Assembly (NCBI GenBank): GCA_031289815.1
Contig: JAITOS010000089.1
Span: 1-25,207, forward strand
DNA from: Peptococcaceae bacterium
GTDB lineage: Bacteria > Bacillota > Desulfitobacteriia > Desulfitobacteriales > Desulfitobacteriaceae
Direction of reading: 5' to 3'
Length of the DNA: 25,207 bases
The first letter of the stretch is position 1. Each line of letters starts with the position of its first letter. This document shows, piece after piece, positions 6,276 through 12,425 of the stretch. The position numbers and the translations under genes were made by a program. The notes under the pieces are model-generated. The model searched no databases. It saw only the letters and a program-made list of their open reading frames with translations, and had not been told where the DNA came from.

Positions 6276-7825
6276 CTTCCGGCTTCCTCCGTTCCTTGAT
6301 ACCCTTCCGGTACATCTAAATGGGCTTTGATGTAGGTGAAGGGGTTCTGGGCGTACCATTCCTTTTTATACGGCAGCCGCACATACTGAGAAAGATTCTT
6401 GTTAAACGCGGGGTTGGAAAGCTGACGGTACAACCGGCGCGCCAGTTCATACGCGCCGCGGTAGCCGATATACGCCAGACCGGTGTTATAGATCACATGC
6501 GAGGGAATGCCCAGCTTGGTGGCGGTGGAATTGCCGTTCCAATGGCCCAAAAACAGATCGGGCTTCAAGGCGGTAAGCAGATTGGCCTCCTCGAAGGGCT
6601 GCACATTGGCGATGTTGATGGGAATCTCCGCGCTTGCCGTTTGCAACAGCTTTTCGTATTCCACATTGGCGAAATCGTCATGGTGGAAGGAACGGATGCC
6701 CGCGATTTCAAAACCCAAATCGTGCAGCAGATTGGCGGTGGCCAACGCCCGGAACTCACCCGCCGAAATGAAGACCTTTTTGCCTTTAAAAAAGCCTTTA
6801 TAACGCTCCAGCGCCGCGCTCAGCTCCGCCGTTTCCCGCGCGATAAAACGCTCCGCGACGTCGCTTTTTCCCAAGGCCGCCGCCACGTCGCGAATCCAGG
6901 CGCTGGTGTTTTCAATACCGATAGGCATATGCCGGATAATATGCGGTATGCCGTGTTCCTCTTTCAGATAGTCCAGCAGATAGTCGTCATGGGTCGGACA
7001 GGTGCTGATGGACAGGGAGGCGTACTTGAGCTTATACATACTGTCGGAGTCCGCGAAATTCGGGAAAACATTGACCTTGCGATCCAAGGCGTTCAGATAG
7101 CGGCTCAATTCCTGTTCATCCGCGAGGCCCATCGAGGATACGGTCAGCAGATTGACAGTGCGCGCCTTTTCGGAAGCAATACGTTCATGATACAGATCGT
7201 CCTTGATGATGGGTTCGTTGAAGCGGGGGTCTTCAAAAACGCTTCTGGCCAGCCCGTGATACACCGCGTCATACGCCGTTGCCCAAATCTTGGTCTTAAA
7301 GCCCTCAAAATGGATCGGTATCACCCGCGCCGCTACTTGCGAACGCACCTGATCCACCACGCCGTCTATATCATCGCCGATAATGCCCGGTACACAGCTG
7401 GCGATGACCGTAATCGTCTTGGGACGGTAGAGCCGATCCGCCTCAATGACGGCATTATACAGCTTGGTTTCCGCACCGGAGATGACGTCCATTTCATTGA
7501 GGGCGGTGGACACCCAGATGGCGTCTTTTACCGCGCCGAAGCGCAGGTTTCCGCCGGAACGGGTGTTGGCGTTCTGGGAATGAGAACAGGCGCCGCAGCC
7601 TACCGCTCCGTGGACGATGTTCACGTTATCGGGAATGGAATTGAGTATGGATATACCCGGCAAAAGCAGACAGATACTTCCCTGGGTAAAACTGCGCTCG
7701 CCGTCCTGCATACAGGCGCAGCCGCGCGTTTTTCCCGCCAAGCCGCAAAGATCTCCCCCGTACACGATACAAGCGGAGAGCCGTTCTTCCCGCTTGGGCG
7801 GCTCACGATCTTGCAGATAACTCAT
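6272..7825 (-). CDS. NifD-like nitrogenase-family component 1 subunit with extra N-terminal cysteines
   Basis: The 517-residue protein is the probable catalytic partner of the NifK-like protein. Superfamily cysteines are present: C52 (Q-G-S-I-C-L-L-L-P-G), C77 (H-G-A-V-G-C-G-A-C) and C144 (I-A-S-C-V-P-G-I-I-G-D-D-I-D-G-V). C276 (S-I-S-T-C-P-T-H-D-D-Y, followed by E-E-H-G-I-P) aligns by eye with the cofactor-ligating C275 of NifD. The cofactor His442 of NifD has no obvious equivalent: the S-H-V-I-Y-N-T-G region is shorter and the His is offset. Residues 19-38 hold four further cysteines (C19, C27, C36, C38) not typical of NifD. GGGAGG precedes the ATG. It lies 24 bp downstream of cysK. It is not a true nitrogenase; it resembles nitrogenase-like enzymes of the methylthio-alkane reductase kind by family and context. 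Confidence 0.9.
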   Translation of the reverse strand: MSYLQDREPPKREERLSACIVYGGDLCGLAGKTRGCACMQDGERSFTQGSICLLLPGISILNSIPDNVNIVHGAVGCGACSHSQNANTRSGGNLRFGAVKDAIWVSTALNEMDVISGAETKLYNAVIEADRLYRPKTITVIASCVPGIIGDDIDGVVDQVRSQVAARVIPIHFEGFKTKIWATAYDAVYHGLARSVFEDPRFNEPIIKDDLYHERIASEKARTVNLLTVSSMGLADEQELSRYLNALDRKVNVFPNFADSDSMYKLKYASLSISTCPTHDDYLLDYLKEEHGIPHIIRHMPIGIENTSAWIRDVAAALGKSDVAERFIARETAELSAALERYKGFFKGKKVFISAGEFRALATANLLHDLGFEIAGIRSFHHDDFANVEYEKLLQTASAEIPINIANVQPFEEANLLTALKPDLFLGHWNGNSTATKLGIPSHVIYNTGLAYIGYRGAYELARRLYRQLSNPAFNKNLSQYVRLPYKKEWYAQNPFTYIKAHLDVPEGYQGTEEAGR

Positions 7826-7849
7826 ATATATACATACCTCCCTTATTTC

Positions 7850-8791
7850 TTATAGTGTAGGACGGTCGAACAGCGGCGTGGAGAGATAGCGTTCGCCGGT
7901 ATCCGGCAGTAACGCCACCACTGTTTTAGCCGCGTATTCAAGGCGCAAGGCTATTTTTACGGCGGCGAAAACCGCGGCCGCGGAGGATATGCCCACCAGC
8001 AAACCCTCTGTGCGCGCTAAATCCTGCGCCGTTTCAAACGCCTCCTCGCTGCGCACCTTAAAGACTTCATCAATTACGCCGGTATTGAGCACATCGGGAA
8101 TAAAGCCCGCGCCGATCCCCTGAAGCTTGTGCGGACCCGGAACGCCGCCGGACAACACCGGGGAATCATAAGGCTCCACGGCGACAATCCGCACCGCCGG
8201 GTTCTTCTCTTTGAGAACCTCGCCAACGCCGGTTATCGTGCCGCCCGTACCCACACCCGCCACGAAAACGTCCACCTTGCCGTCCAAATCATTCCAGATT
8301 TCCAGCGCCGTGGTTTCCCTGTGAACCTGCACATTGGCCGGATTGTTAAACTGTTGGGGAATAAAGGATTTGGCGAAGAACAGGGAAAGCTCCTCCGCCT
8401 TTTTGATGGCGCCCTTCATCCCGTCTTTCCCCGGCGTCAGTACCAGCTCGGCATTCAGAGCTTTCAGAAGATTGCGCCGTTCCACGCTCATGGAATCCGG
8501 CATAGTGAGAATCAGGCGGTAGCCTCTGGAAGCGGCCACAAACGCCAGTCCGATACCGGTATTGCCGCTGGTAGGCTCAATGATCACCGTTTCCTTGTCC
8601 AGCTTGCCGTCCCGCTCGGCGGCTTCAATCATAGCCAGCGCAATGCGGTCCTTCACCGAGCTTAAAGGATTGAAGTATTCCAGCTTGGCCAGCAATGTTG
8701 CCTGCACTCCTTTTTCTTTGGCGTAATCGGTCAATTGGAGAAGCGGCGTATTGCCAATCAACTGGGTCAGCTTCGTTGCGTACTTTGCCAT
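7850..8791 (-). CDS. cysK: Cysteine synthase A (O-acetylserine sulfhydrylase)
   Basis: The 313-residue PLP enzyme joins sulfide to O-acetylserine to make cysteine. The Schiff-base lysine is K47 in N-P-L-S-S-V-K-D-R. The substrate-binding loop T-S-G-N-T-G is at 74-79, the phosphate-binding G-T-G-G-T loop is near 177-181, and the C-terminal P-D-T-G-E-R-Y-L-S-T motif is typical of CysK. Length is normal and there is no CBS domain. It lies 13 bp after the methyltransferase gene and 24 bp before the NifD-like gene, so it is embedded in the operon rather than next to a serine acetyltransferase. This placement suggests it captures sulfide (or a small thiol) released by the pathway. O-phosphoserine or another acceptor is possible. 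Confidence 0.9.
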   Translation of the reverse strand: MAKYATKLTQLIGNTPLLQLTDYAKEKGVQATLLAKLEYFNPLSSVKDRIALAMIEAAERDGKLDKETVIIEPTSGNTGIGLAFVAASRGYRLILTMPDSMSVERRNLLKALNAELVLTPGKDGMKGAIKKAEELSLFFAKSFIPQQFNNPANVQVHRETTALEIWNDLDGKVDVFVAGVGTGGTITGVGEVLKEKNPAVRIVAVEPYDSPVLSGGVPGPHKLQGIGAGFIPDVLNTGVIDEVFKVRSEEAFETAQDLARTEGLLVGISSAAAVFAAVKIALRLEYAAKTVVALLPDTGERYLSTPLFDRPTL

Positions 8792-8804
8792 ACATCCGTT
8801 CCTT

Positions 8805-9833
8805 TCACACTGTATATTCGTTTACGGTTCTCGAAATTATTTGCAGATTTTCCAGCGGTGTGCTGGGCGGAATATCACAGCCGGGCATCACGATATAACC
8901 GCTGTCCGTTCCCACGGTTTCGATACTCTGGATGGTTAATTTCCGAATCTCTTCCTCCGTTCCCTGCTGTACCACGCTCACCGGATCCAGGTTGCCGGAA
9001 AAAGCAATCTTGCCCGCGAACGCCCGTTTGGCCAGCTCCAGCGGCACTTTATAGTCCAGCGACATGATCTGCGCGCCGCTCTCGGCGATTAAATCCAGCC
9101 GGTTGCCGCTGTCCCCGCAAATATGCAGTCCCAAAATCAGGCCCTTGCCGGATAAGCGCCGATAAATTTCCCGAATATAGGGGAGAGCCGCTTGCTCAAA
9201 ATGCCGCCGGGAAATCATATCTCCCGAAGCCGAAGGCTCCGCCATGAAAATCACGCGCACACCCCGGTCGATATAGCCCTGCATATAGGCCAGGTACAGC
9301 TCCGCAGAAAACCGCAGGAGCTTATCCAACGCGACTGTATCCTTAATAATCAGGCGCATCAGGGCGTCCGCGCCGAATAACAACCCGGCCAGGGTAAACG
9401 GCCCCCACATACTCCCGCCTACCAGCCGCTGACCCTGTTCGCGTTCGACCAAACGACCGGCAATCTCATAAATGGCGCGAATGTCCGGGTCGTCGGCGAT
9501 CACCGCCGGGTCGAAGGCAGCAATATCGTCCACCGAGCTTAACAGCGGCTCCACAACGTCCGGCGTCCCTTTGCGACGCCATTTGATCTTGCCGCCCACC
9601 GCCTTTACCACAATATTGTTGTAGCCGGAACCGACCCAGGAAATGGCCGAACCCGCTGAAGTATACCCCTCGTACAGCCAGTCCGCAACCACCGCCGGAT
9701 CAAGGCTCAGGGCGTTCTCCAGTCCGGATCCCTTTCTGATAATGGCCCAGGCCCCGGAGGACAGCAAGGCAAAAGGCGCCCGCTCCACCGGCTGCAAACG
9801 CGCCACGCGTTCTATCAACTCCGCATGATTCAT
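8805..9833 (-). CDS. MtaA/MtbA-like methylcobamide methyltransferase (UroD fold)
   Basis: The 342-residue protein belongs to the uroporphyrinogen decarboxylase superfamily, MtaA/MtbA/CmuA branch. The zinc site H-x-C...C is visible: H237 and C239 in G-L-H-I-C-G-D, and C319 in V-M-P-G-C-D-I-P-P. This site activates a thiol or related methyl acceptor/donor in the family. It would exchange a methyl group with the corrinoid protein encoded immediately upstream. I chose the ATG at 9833 (AAGGAG box, 19 nt after the corrinoid stop) over an in-frame ATG at 9932 that would overlap the corrinoid gene by 80 bp. No MttB-type substrate methyltransferase is present, so it may act directly on the substrate, as the UroD-like part of CmuA does. 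Confidence 0.87.
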   Translation of the reverse strand: MNHAELIERVARLQPVERAPFALLSSGAWAIIRKGSGLENALSLDPAVVADWLYEGYTSAGSAISWVGSGYNNIVVKAVGGKIKWRRKGTPDVVEPLLSSVDDIAAFDPAVIADDPDIRAIYEIAGRLVEREQGQRLVGGSMWGPFTLAGLLFGADALMRLIIKDTVALDKLLRFSAELYLAYMQGYIDRGVRVIFMAEPSASGDMISRRHFEQAALPYIREIYRRLSGKGLILGLHICGDSGNRLDLIAESGAQIMSLDYKVPLELAKRAFAGKIAFSGNLDPVSVVQQGTEEEIRKLTIQSIETVGTDSGYIVMPGCDIPPSTPLENLQIISRTVNEYTV

Positions 9834-9852
9834 ATGTACCCGCTCCTTTTCT

Positions 9853-10497
9853 CTACGCCAGAACCCTGCGCAACAGCCGAACCGCCTCGGCGGCATTGGC
9901 GGCGTAACCGTCCGCGCCAATTTTATCCGCAAAAGACGGTGAGATCGGGCCGCCGCCCACGATAACCTTGAATTTCTCCCGTATACTTCGTTGCTTTAAG
10001 ATGTCGATCACCTCGGACATTCCACTCATGGTCGTGGTCATGAGGGTAGAAATGGCGATGACGTCCGCACCGTGAGATACAGCCGCGTCCACAAAATCGG
10101 ACGGCAGAATATCCCGCCCTAAATCAATCACATTGAATCCCGCCGTTTCCAGCATGATTTTCACCAGGTTCTTGCCGATGTCATGGGTATCGCCCTCGAT
10201 CACACCGATCACCAGCGTGTGTTTTTTCCCTTCCTGTTCCGTTTTGATATGCGGCTTCAAAATATCCAGCCCGGCGTACATCGCGTCGGCGCATATAATC
10301 AGCTCCGGCACAAAATACTCCTGCTCCTCAAACAATTCTCCCACGCGCTCCATCCCGTGCGCCAAGCCTTTATCTATAGCTTGGTAGGCGTCCGCGCCCC
10401 GCGTCACCACTTGATTGGACAGCTCTATGACCGCATCCTCATCCATATCTACCACCGCGTCCGAAAGTTTTTGAAACAACTCATTTGTATCTGCCAT
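9853..10497 (-). CDS. Corrinoid (B12-binding) protein, MtaC/MtbC/MttC type
   Basis: The 214-residue methyl carrier has the two-domain layout of the family. A helical cap spans about residues 5-85, with V-P-E-L-I-I-C-A-D-A-M near 63-73. A Rossmann-like B12 domain spans about 92-214. The signature G-D-T-H-D-I-G-K-N gives H105 as the lower cobalt ligand; S-T-L-M-T-T-T-M near 150 and V-G-G-G-P-I complete the cobalamin pocket. It should shuttle a methyl group between a substrate and the MtaA-like protein. The ATG at 10497 has a GGGAG box 8 nt upstream and is preferred to the in-frame ATG at 10533, which lies just beside the -10 box. It is the first gene of the cluster. No RamA-like reactivation ferredoxin is nearby. 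Confidence 0.9.
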   Translation of the reverse strand: MADTNELFQKLSDAVVDMDEDAVIELSNQVVTRGADAYQAIDKGLAHGMERVGELFEEQEYFVPELIICADAMYAGLDILKPHIKTEQEGKKHTLVIGVIEGDTHDIGKNLVKIMLETAGFNVIDLGRDILPSDFVDAAVSHGADVIAISTLMTTTMSGMSEVIDILKQRSIREKFKVIVGGGPISPSFADKIGADGYAANAAEAVRLLRRVLA

Positions 10498-10539
10498 GCG
10501 AATCTCTCCCAAACATTCTAGCATAGTTTTCATACCTAT

Positions 10540-10570
10540 ATTATATGATTTGATTCAATAAGTTTGTCAC
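10540..10570 (-). promoter_or_regulatory. Probable promoter of the corrinoid/nitrogenase-like cluster
   Basis: A perfect -10 box TATAAT (10540-10545) is preceded by GTGACA (10565-10570), a TTGACA-like -35, at 19 bp. The long spacer suggests that an activator may help. It is the only good promoter upstream of the five-gene run ending at 4938. Confidence 0.55.
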
Positions 10571-10608
10571 ACCTGAAAAAAAAAGTCAAGTGAAAATTTA
10601 TATTCGGA

Positions 10609-10800
10609 TTATTCAAATTCAGGCGGCAGGGTTCGGAACAATTCGCAATCATAAAAATCGCCAATGCCCAAATCCCAGCCGTCACATAGCTTCTTGACCG
10701 TGATCGCGCTTACATCCCTGCGCTCCGGCTGTAACATGCTGTATACGGTGGAAACGGACTGTTTAGCCACTGCCTTCCTCGTCCCAGGCATTAAATACAA
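10609..10800 (-). pseudogene. Remnant of a small XRE-family DNA-binding protein
   Basis: The 63-residue frame matches the C-terminal two-thirds of short Cro/C1-type regulators: A-K-Q-S then V-S-T-V-Y-S-M-L-Q-P-E-R, A-I-T-V-K-K-L-C-D-G, and a final acidic tail. Intact relatives have about 25 more residues before this, with helix 1 and the first half of the HTH, and G-V-S between A-K-Q-S and the recognition helix. Here the start region runs straight into the large hairpin at 10799-10852, and no ribosome binding site is seen. I read it as a degenerate gene; a very short functional protein is less likely. It lies between the cluster promoter and the Spo0E-like gene. Confidence 0.55.
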
Positions 10801-10852
10801 AAGAAAGAGCGCCGAAAACTTCTACCTTGCCGTTTTCAGCGCTCTTTCTTTT
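10799..10852. terminator. Large AT/GC hairpin, possible bidirectional terminator
   Basis: The arms pair as 14 bp (10799-10812 with 10839-10852), one mismatch, then 6 bp (10814-10819 with 10832-10837), around a 12-nt loop. Both strands end in CTCTTTCTTTT, so it could stop transcription from either side. Confidence 0.6.
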
Positions 10853-10864
10853 GCCTTTATCATG

Positions 10865-10894
10865 AAAAAACCCGCTTTTTTTCCTAAAAGCGGG
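10865..10894 (-). terminator. Intrinsic terminator of the Spo0E-like gene
   Basis: A 9-bp stem (10871-10879 with 10886-10894) with a 6-nt loop is followed on the minus strand by six Ts. The stop codon of the Spo0E-like gene lies in the loop. Confidence 0.75.
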
Positions 10895-11072
10895 GAATGG
10901 ATTTTCCCTGATTCCGATGCATCGTTTTATTTTTAGCGATAAGGGCATACTGATTCAGTAAGCAATCAAGTTGCTGGCTCAATTCTATCACTTTTGGATT
11001 CACTAAATCTTTTTCGACAGAAAATTTATATAATTCACTGCGCAGCTTCTCGATCTCTGAAAGTAAGTACAA
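10884..11072 (-). CDS. Spo0E-like aspartyl-phosphate phosphatase
   Basis: The 62-residue protein matches the Spo0E family, small helical-hairpin phosphatases that remove phosphate from Spo0A~P and delay sporulation. It shows E-I-E-K-L-R-S-E-L-Y near the N-terminus and the signature E-L-S-Q-Q-L-D-C-L-L-N-Q-Y near 29-41. In the family the S-Q-x-L-D motif carries the catalytic aspartate. The start is TTG (11072), chosen because GGGAGGGA lies 7 nt upstream and the nearby ATG is out of frame. A clear terminator follows. It is divergent from the XRE regulator, with a shared regulatory region. The partner is inferred to be Spo0A; no two-component genes are in view. Confidence 0.8.
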   Translation of the reverse strand: MYLLSEIEKLRSELYKFSVEKDLVNPKVIELSQQLDCLLNQYALIAKNKTMHRNQGKSIPRF

Positions 11073-11188
11073 CTCTCATCCCTCCCTGATCTCACGTTCT
11101 CCCTACTTTGTTTTCGTAACAAATAACCCTCGATCTTTAGTCATTCGTTTTTTTACTACACAAACCTATTTTTTTTGCGCTTTCCTAC

Positions 11189-11217
11189 AGCATAATATAC
11201 GCGTTACGCTTAGTCAA
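11189..11217 (-). promoter_or_regulatory. Promoter of the Spo0E-like gene
   Basis: TTGACT (11212-11217) and TATGCT (11189-11194) with a 17-bp spacer form a good housekeeping-type promoter. It gives a leader of about 110 nt. Confidence 0.65.
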
Positions 11218-11232
11218 TGCGTTTTTAAGCGT
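11206..11232. promoter_or_regulatory. Candidate operator between Spo0E-like gene and XRE regulator
   Basis: ACGCTTA (11206-11212) and TAAGCGT (11226-11232) form a perfect 7-bp dyad with a 13-bp centre. It overlaps the -35 box of the Spo0E-like promoter and lies just upstream of the XRE gene. It is a likely binding site for the XRE protein itself. Confidence 0.5.
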
Positions 11233-11295
11233 TTTGTTTAAATTTGTTCTGTAAAATATTTAAACATGATATATTTTCATCGGATGGTGATAAAG

Positions 11296-11757
11296 TTGAG
11301 TCAGATTCTTGCAAGACGTTTAAAAACAGAACGCGAACTAAAGGGCTGGACGCAAGCCGAGATGGCAAAACAGCTGGGCATTTCCAACGGAACCTTATCT
11401 GGTTATGAACGCGATTACCGAGAACCTGATCTCAACACGCTTGATGAAATTTCTAATTTACTGAATGTCAGCAGCGATTATTTATTGGGGAAGACCCCCA
11501 AGAAGAATTCTGCCGCGAGCGTCGGCAGCACCGCCGCGTCCGGCGATGACACCCTGCCGCTCTATATGGCCATAGAAGAATTATCCGACCAAAGCCAGCG
11601 GCTTATCCGGGAACAAATCGATCACTTGCACCGCTTGGAACATCCTTTAGCGCATTCATCTGAGACCAGAAATACGTCCGGTTATCGAAGAACGAGAAGA
11701 ACCAGAAACACGACAAAGAAAGAAGAGGCCGCTCCGCAGGATGTAGATCCATCGTAA
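11296..11757 (+). CDS. XRE-family transcriptional regulator
   Basis: The product is 153 residues if it starts at TTG 11296, which has GGTGAT (a match to the anti-Shine-Dalgarno) at the right distance and gives the usual M-S-Q-I-L-x-x-R-L-K beginning; ATG 11266 or 11284 are alternatives. Residues about 5-62 form a Cro/C1 helix-turn-helix: T-Q-A-E-M-A-K-Q-L-G-I-S-N-G-T-L-S-G-Y-E-R, then L-D-E-I-S-N-L-L-N-V-S-S-D-Y-L-L-G. A Ser/Ala-rich linker, a helical segment (about 83-115) and an Arg/Lys/Thr-rich tail follow. The layout resembles SinR-like regulators. It is the only confident plus-strand gene and faces away from the Spo0E-like gene, so control of that gene is likely. Confidence 0.85.
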   Translation: MSQILARRLKTERELKGWTQAEMAKQLGISNGTLSGYERDYREPDLNTLDEISNLLNVSSDYLLGKTPKKNSAASVGSTAASGDDTLPLYMAIEELSDQSQRLIREQIDHLHRLEHPLAHSSETRNTSGYRRTRRTRNTTKKEEAAPQDVDPS

Positions 11758-11780
11758 GAGACGGCCTCTTTCTTCTTTTC
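11723..11780. terminator. Bidirectional terminator between XRE and ANTAR genes
   Basis: A 9-bp stem (11723-11731 with 11762-11770) encloses the XRE stop codon in a long loop. T-rich runs follow on both strands (CTTTCTTCTTTT rightward, CTTCTTTCTTTG leftward), fitting the two convergent genes. Confidence 0.6.
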
Positions 11781-11819
11781 TCCCGAGATCACGGTCACGA
11801 ACCGGTAAGCGGTTTCCCT

Positions 11820-12386
11820 TCATTCATAGGTCTTTAATATTCCTTCCGCCACTAATCTTCTGGTGATCCTCATATCCATCGCTTGTTTTTCGATATATTT
11901 ATGAGCCTCCGGCTCCGTCATCCCCAGATAAGAAATCAGAACGCATTTCGCCCGGTCGATCAGACGTATATCCTCTATTTTTTGCACCAATTTCGAGTTT
12001 TCATTTTGCAGCCTTTGCATCTTCTTATGCGTCGCGTACACCATCTTCAACGCGCTCCAAAAGAGCTTTTCGTTGACCGGCTTGGCTACGGTGATCACTC
12101 CGGAATTCTCCACCAGCGCTGAGATTTCATCATAATAGGCGCTTGGCGCCATCAGAATGACTTGCGTAATTCCTCTGGAGGCAACATGACGGGCTAAACT
12201 CTCCCCCGATTCATCCTGCAACGGCCCATTGATGATGCACATATCAAAATCACGGTCTAAGAGCGCCCTTCGCGCCGTGCCCCCAGTTGTCACGGCGACG
12301 ATTGCTGTGCAGAAAACAGCCTTTAACATCTCGGTGAAAAAAACAACACTTTTTTTTGAACGAGATATGATCAAAGCGCTCTCCAT
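11820..12386 (-). CDS. ANTAR-domain response regulator (RNA-binding antiterminator)
   Basis: The 188-residue protein has an N-terminal pseudo-receiver-like domain (about 1-115) and a coiled linker (about 115-135, H-K-K-M-Q-R-L-Q-N-E-N). A C-terminal ANTAR three-helix domain follows (about 133-185; D-R-A-K-C-V-L-I-S-Y-L-G-M-T-E-P-E-A-H-K-Y-I). ANTAR domains bind paired hexaloop hairpins in leader RNA and prevent termination, as in NasR, AmiR and EutV. In Clostridia a similar gene (nitR) follows glnA and controls nitrogen genes. Here it follows the glutamine synthetase gene by about 40 bp. I chose the ATG at 12386 because GGAGGG lies upstream of it and inside the alternative longer frame from 12407. 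The usual phospho-acceptor region is not well conserved. Confidence 0.87.
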   Translation of the reverse strand: MESALIISRSKKSVVFFTEMLKAVFCTAIVAVTTGGTARRALLDRDFDMCIINGPLQDESGESLARHVASRGITQVILMAPSAYYDEISALVENSGVITVAKPVNEKLFWSALKMVYATHKKMQRLQNENSKLVQKIEDIRLIDRAKCVLISYLGMTEPEAHKYIEKQAMDMRITRRLVAEGILKTYE

Positions 12387-12425
12387 AAAATCGCCACCCT
12401 CCATCAAGTCAAGCGTTCAAGGCTT

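Noticed and set aside
4938..7825. True molybdenum nitrogenase (nifDK)
   Set aside because: No nifH, nifE, nifN or nifB in the window; the NifK-like protein lacks the NifK N-terminal region; His442 is not clearly kept; and the operon partners are CysK and corrinoid proteins.
6320..7855. Plus-strand 511-codon open frame opposite the NifD-like gene
   Set aside because: It is antisense to a protein with clear family motifs and its translation has no recognisable pattern; it results from codon bias on the other strand.
10763..10948. 61-codon minus-strand frame across the two hairpins
   Set aside because: It is made largely of the inverted-repeat sequence, lacks a ribosome binding site and overlaps a terminator and the Spo0E-like gene.
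11073..11150. 13-codon upstream ORF in the Spo0E-like leader (M-T-K-D-R-G-L...)
   Set aside because: No adequate ribosome binding site and no further support.
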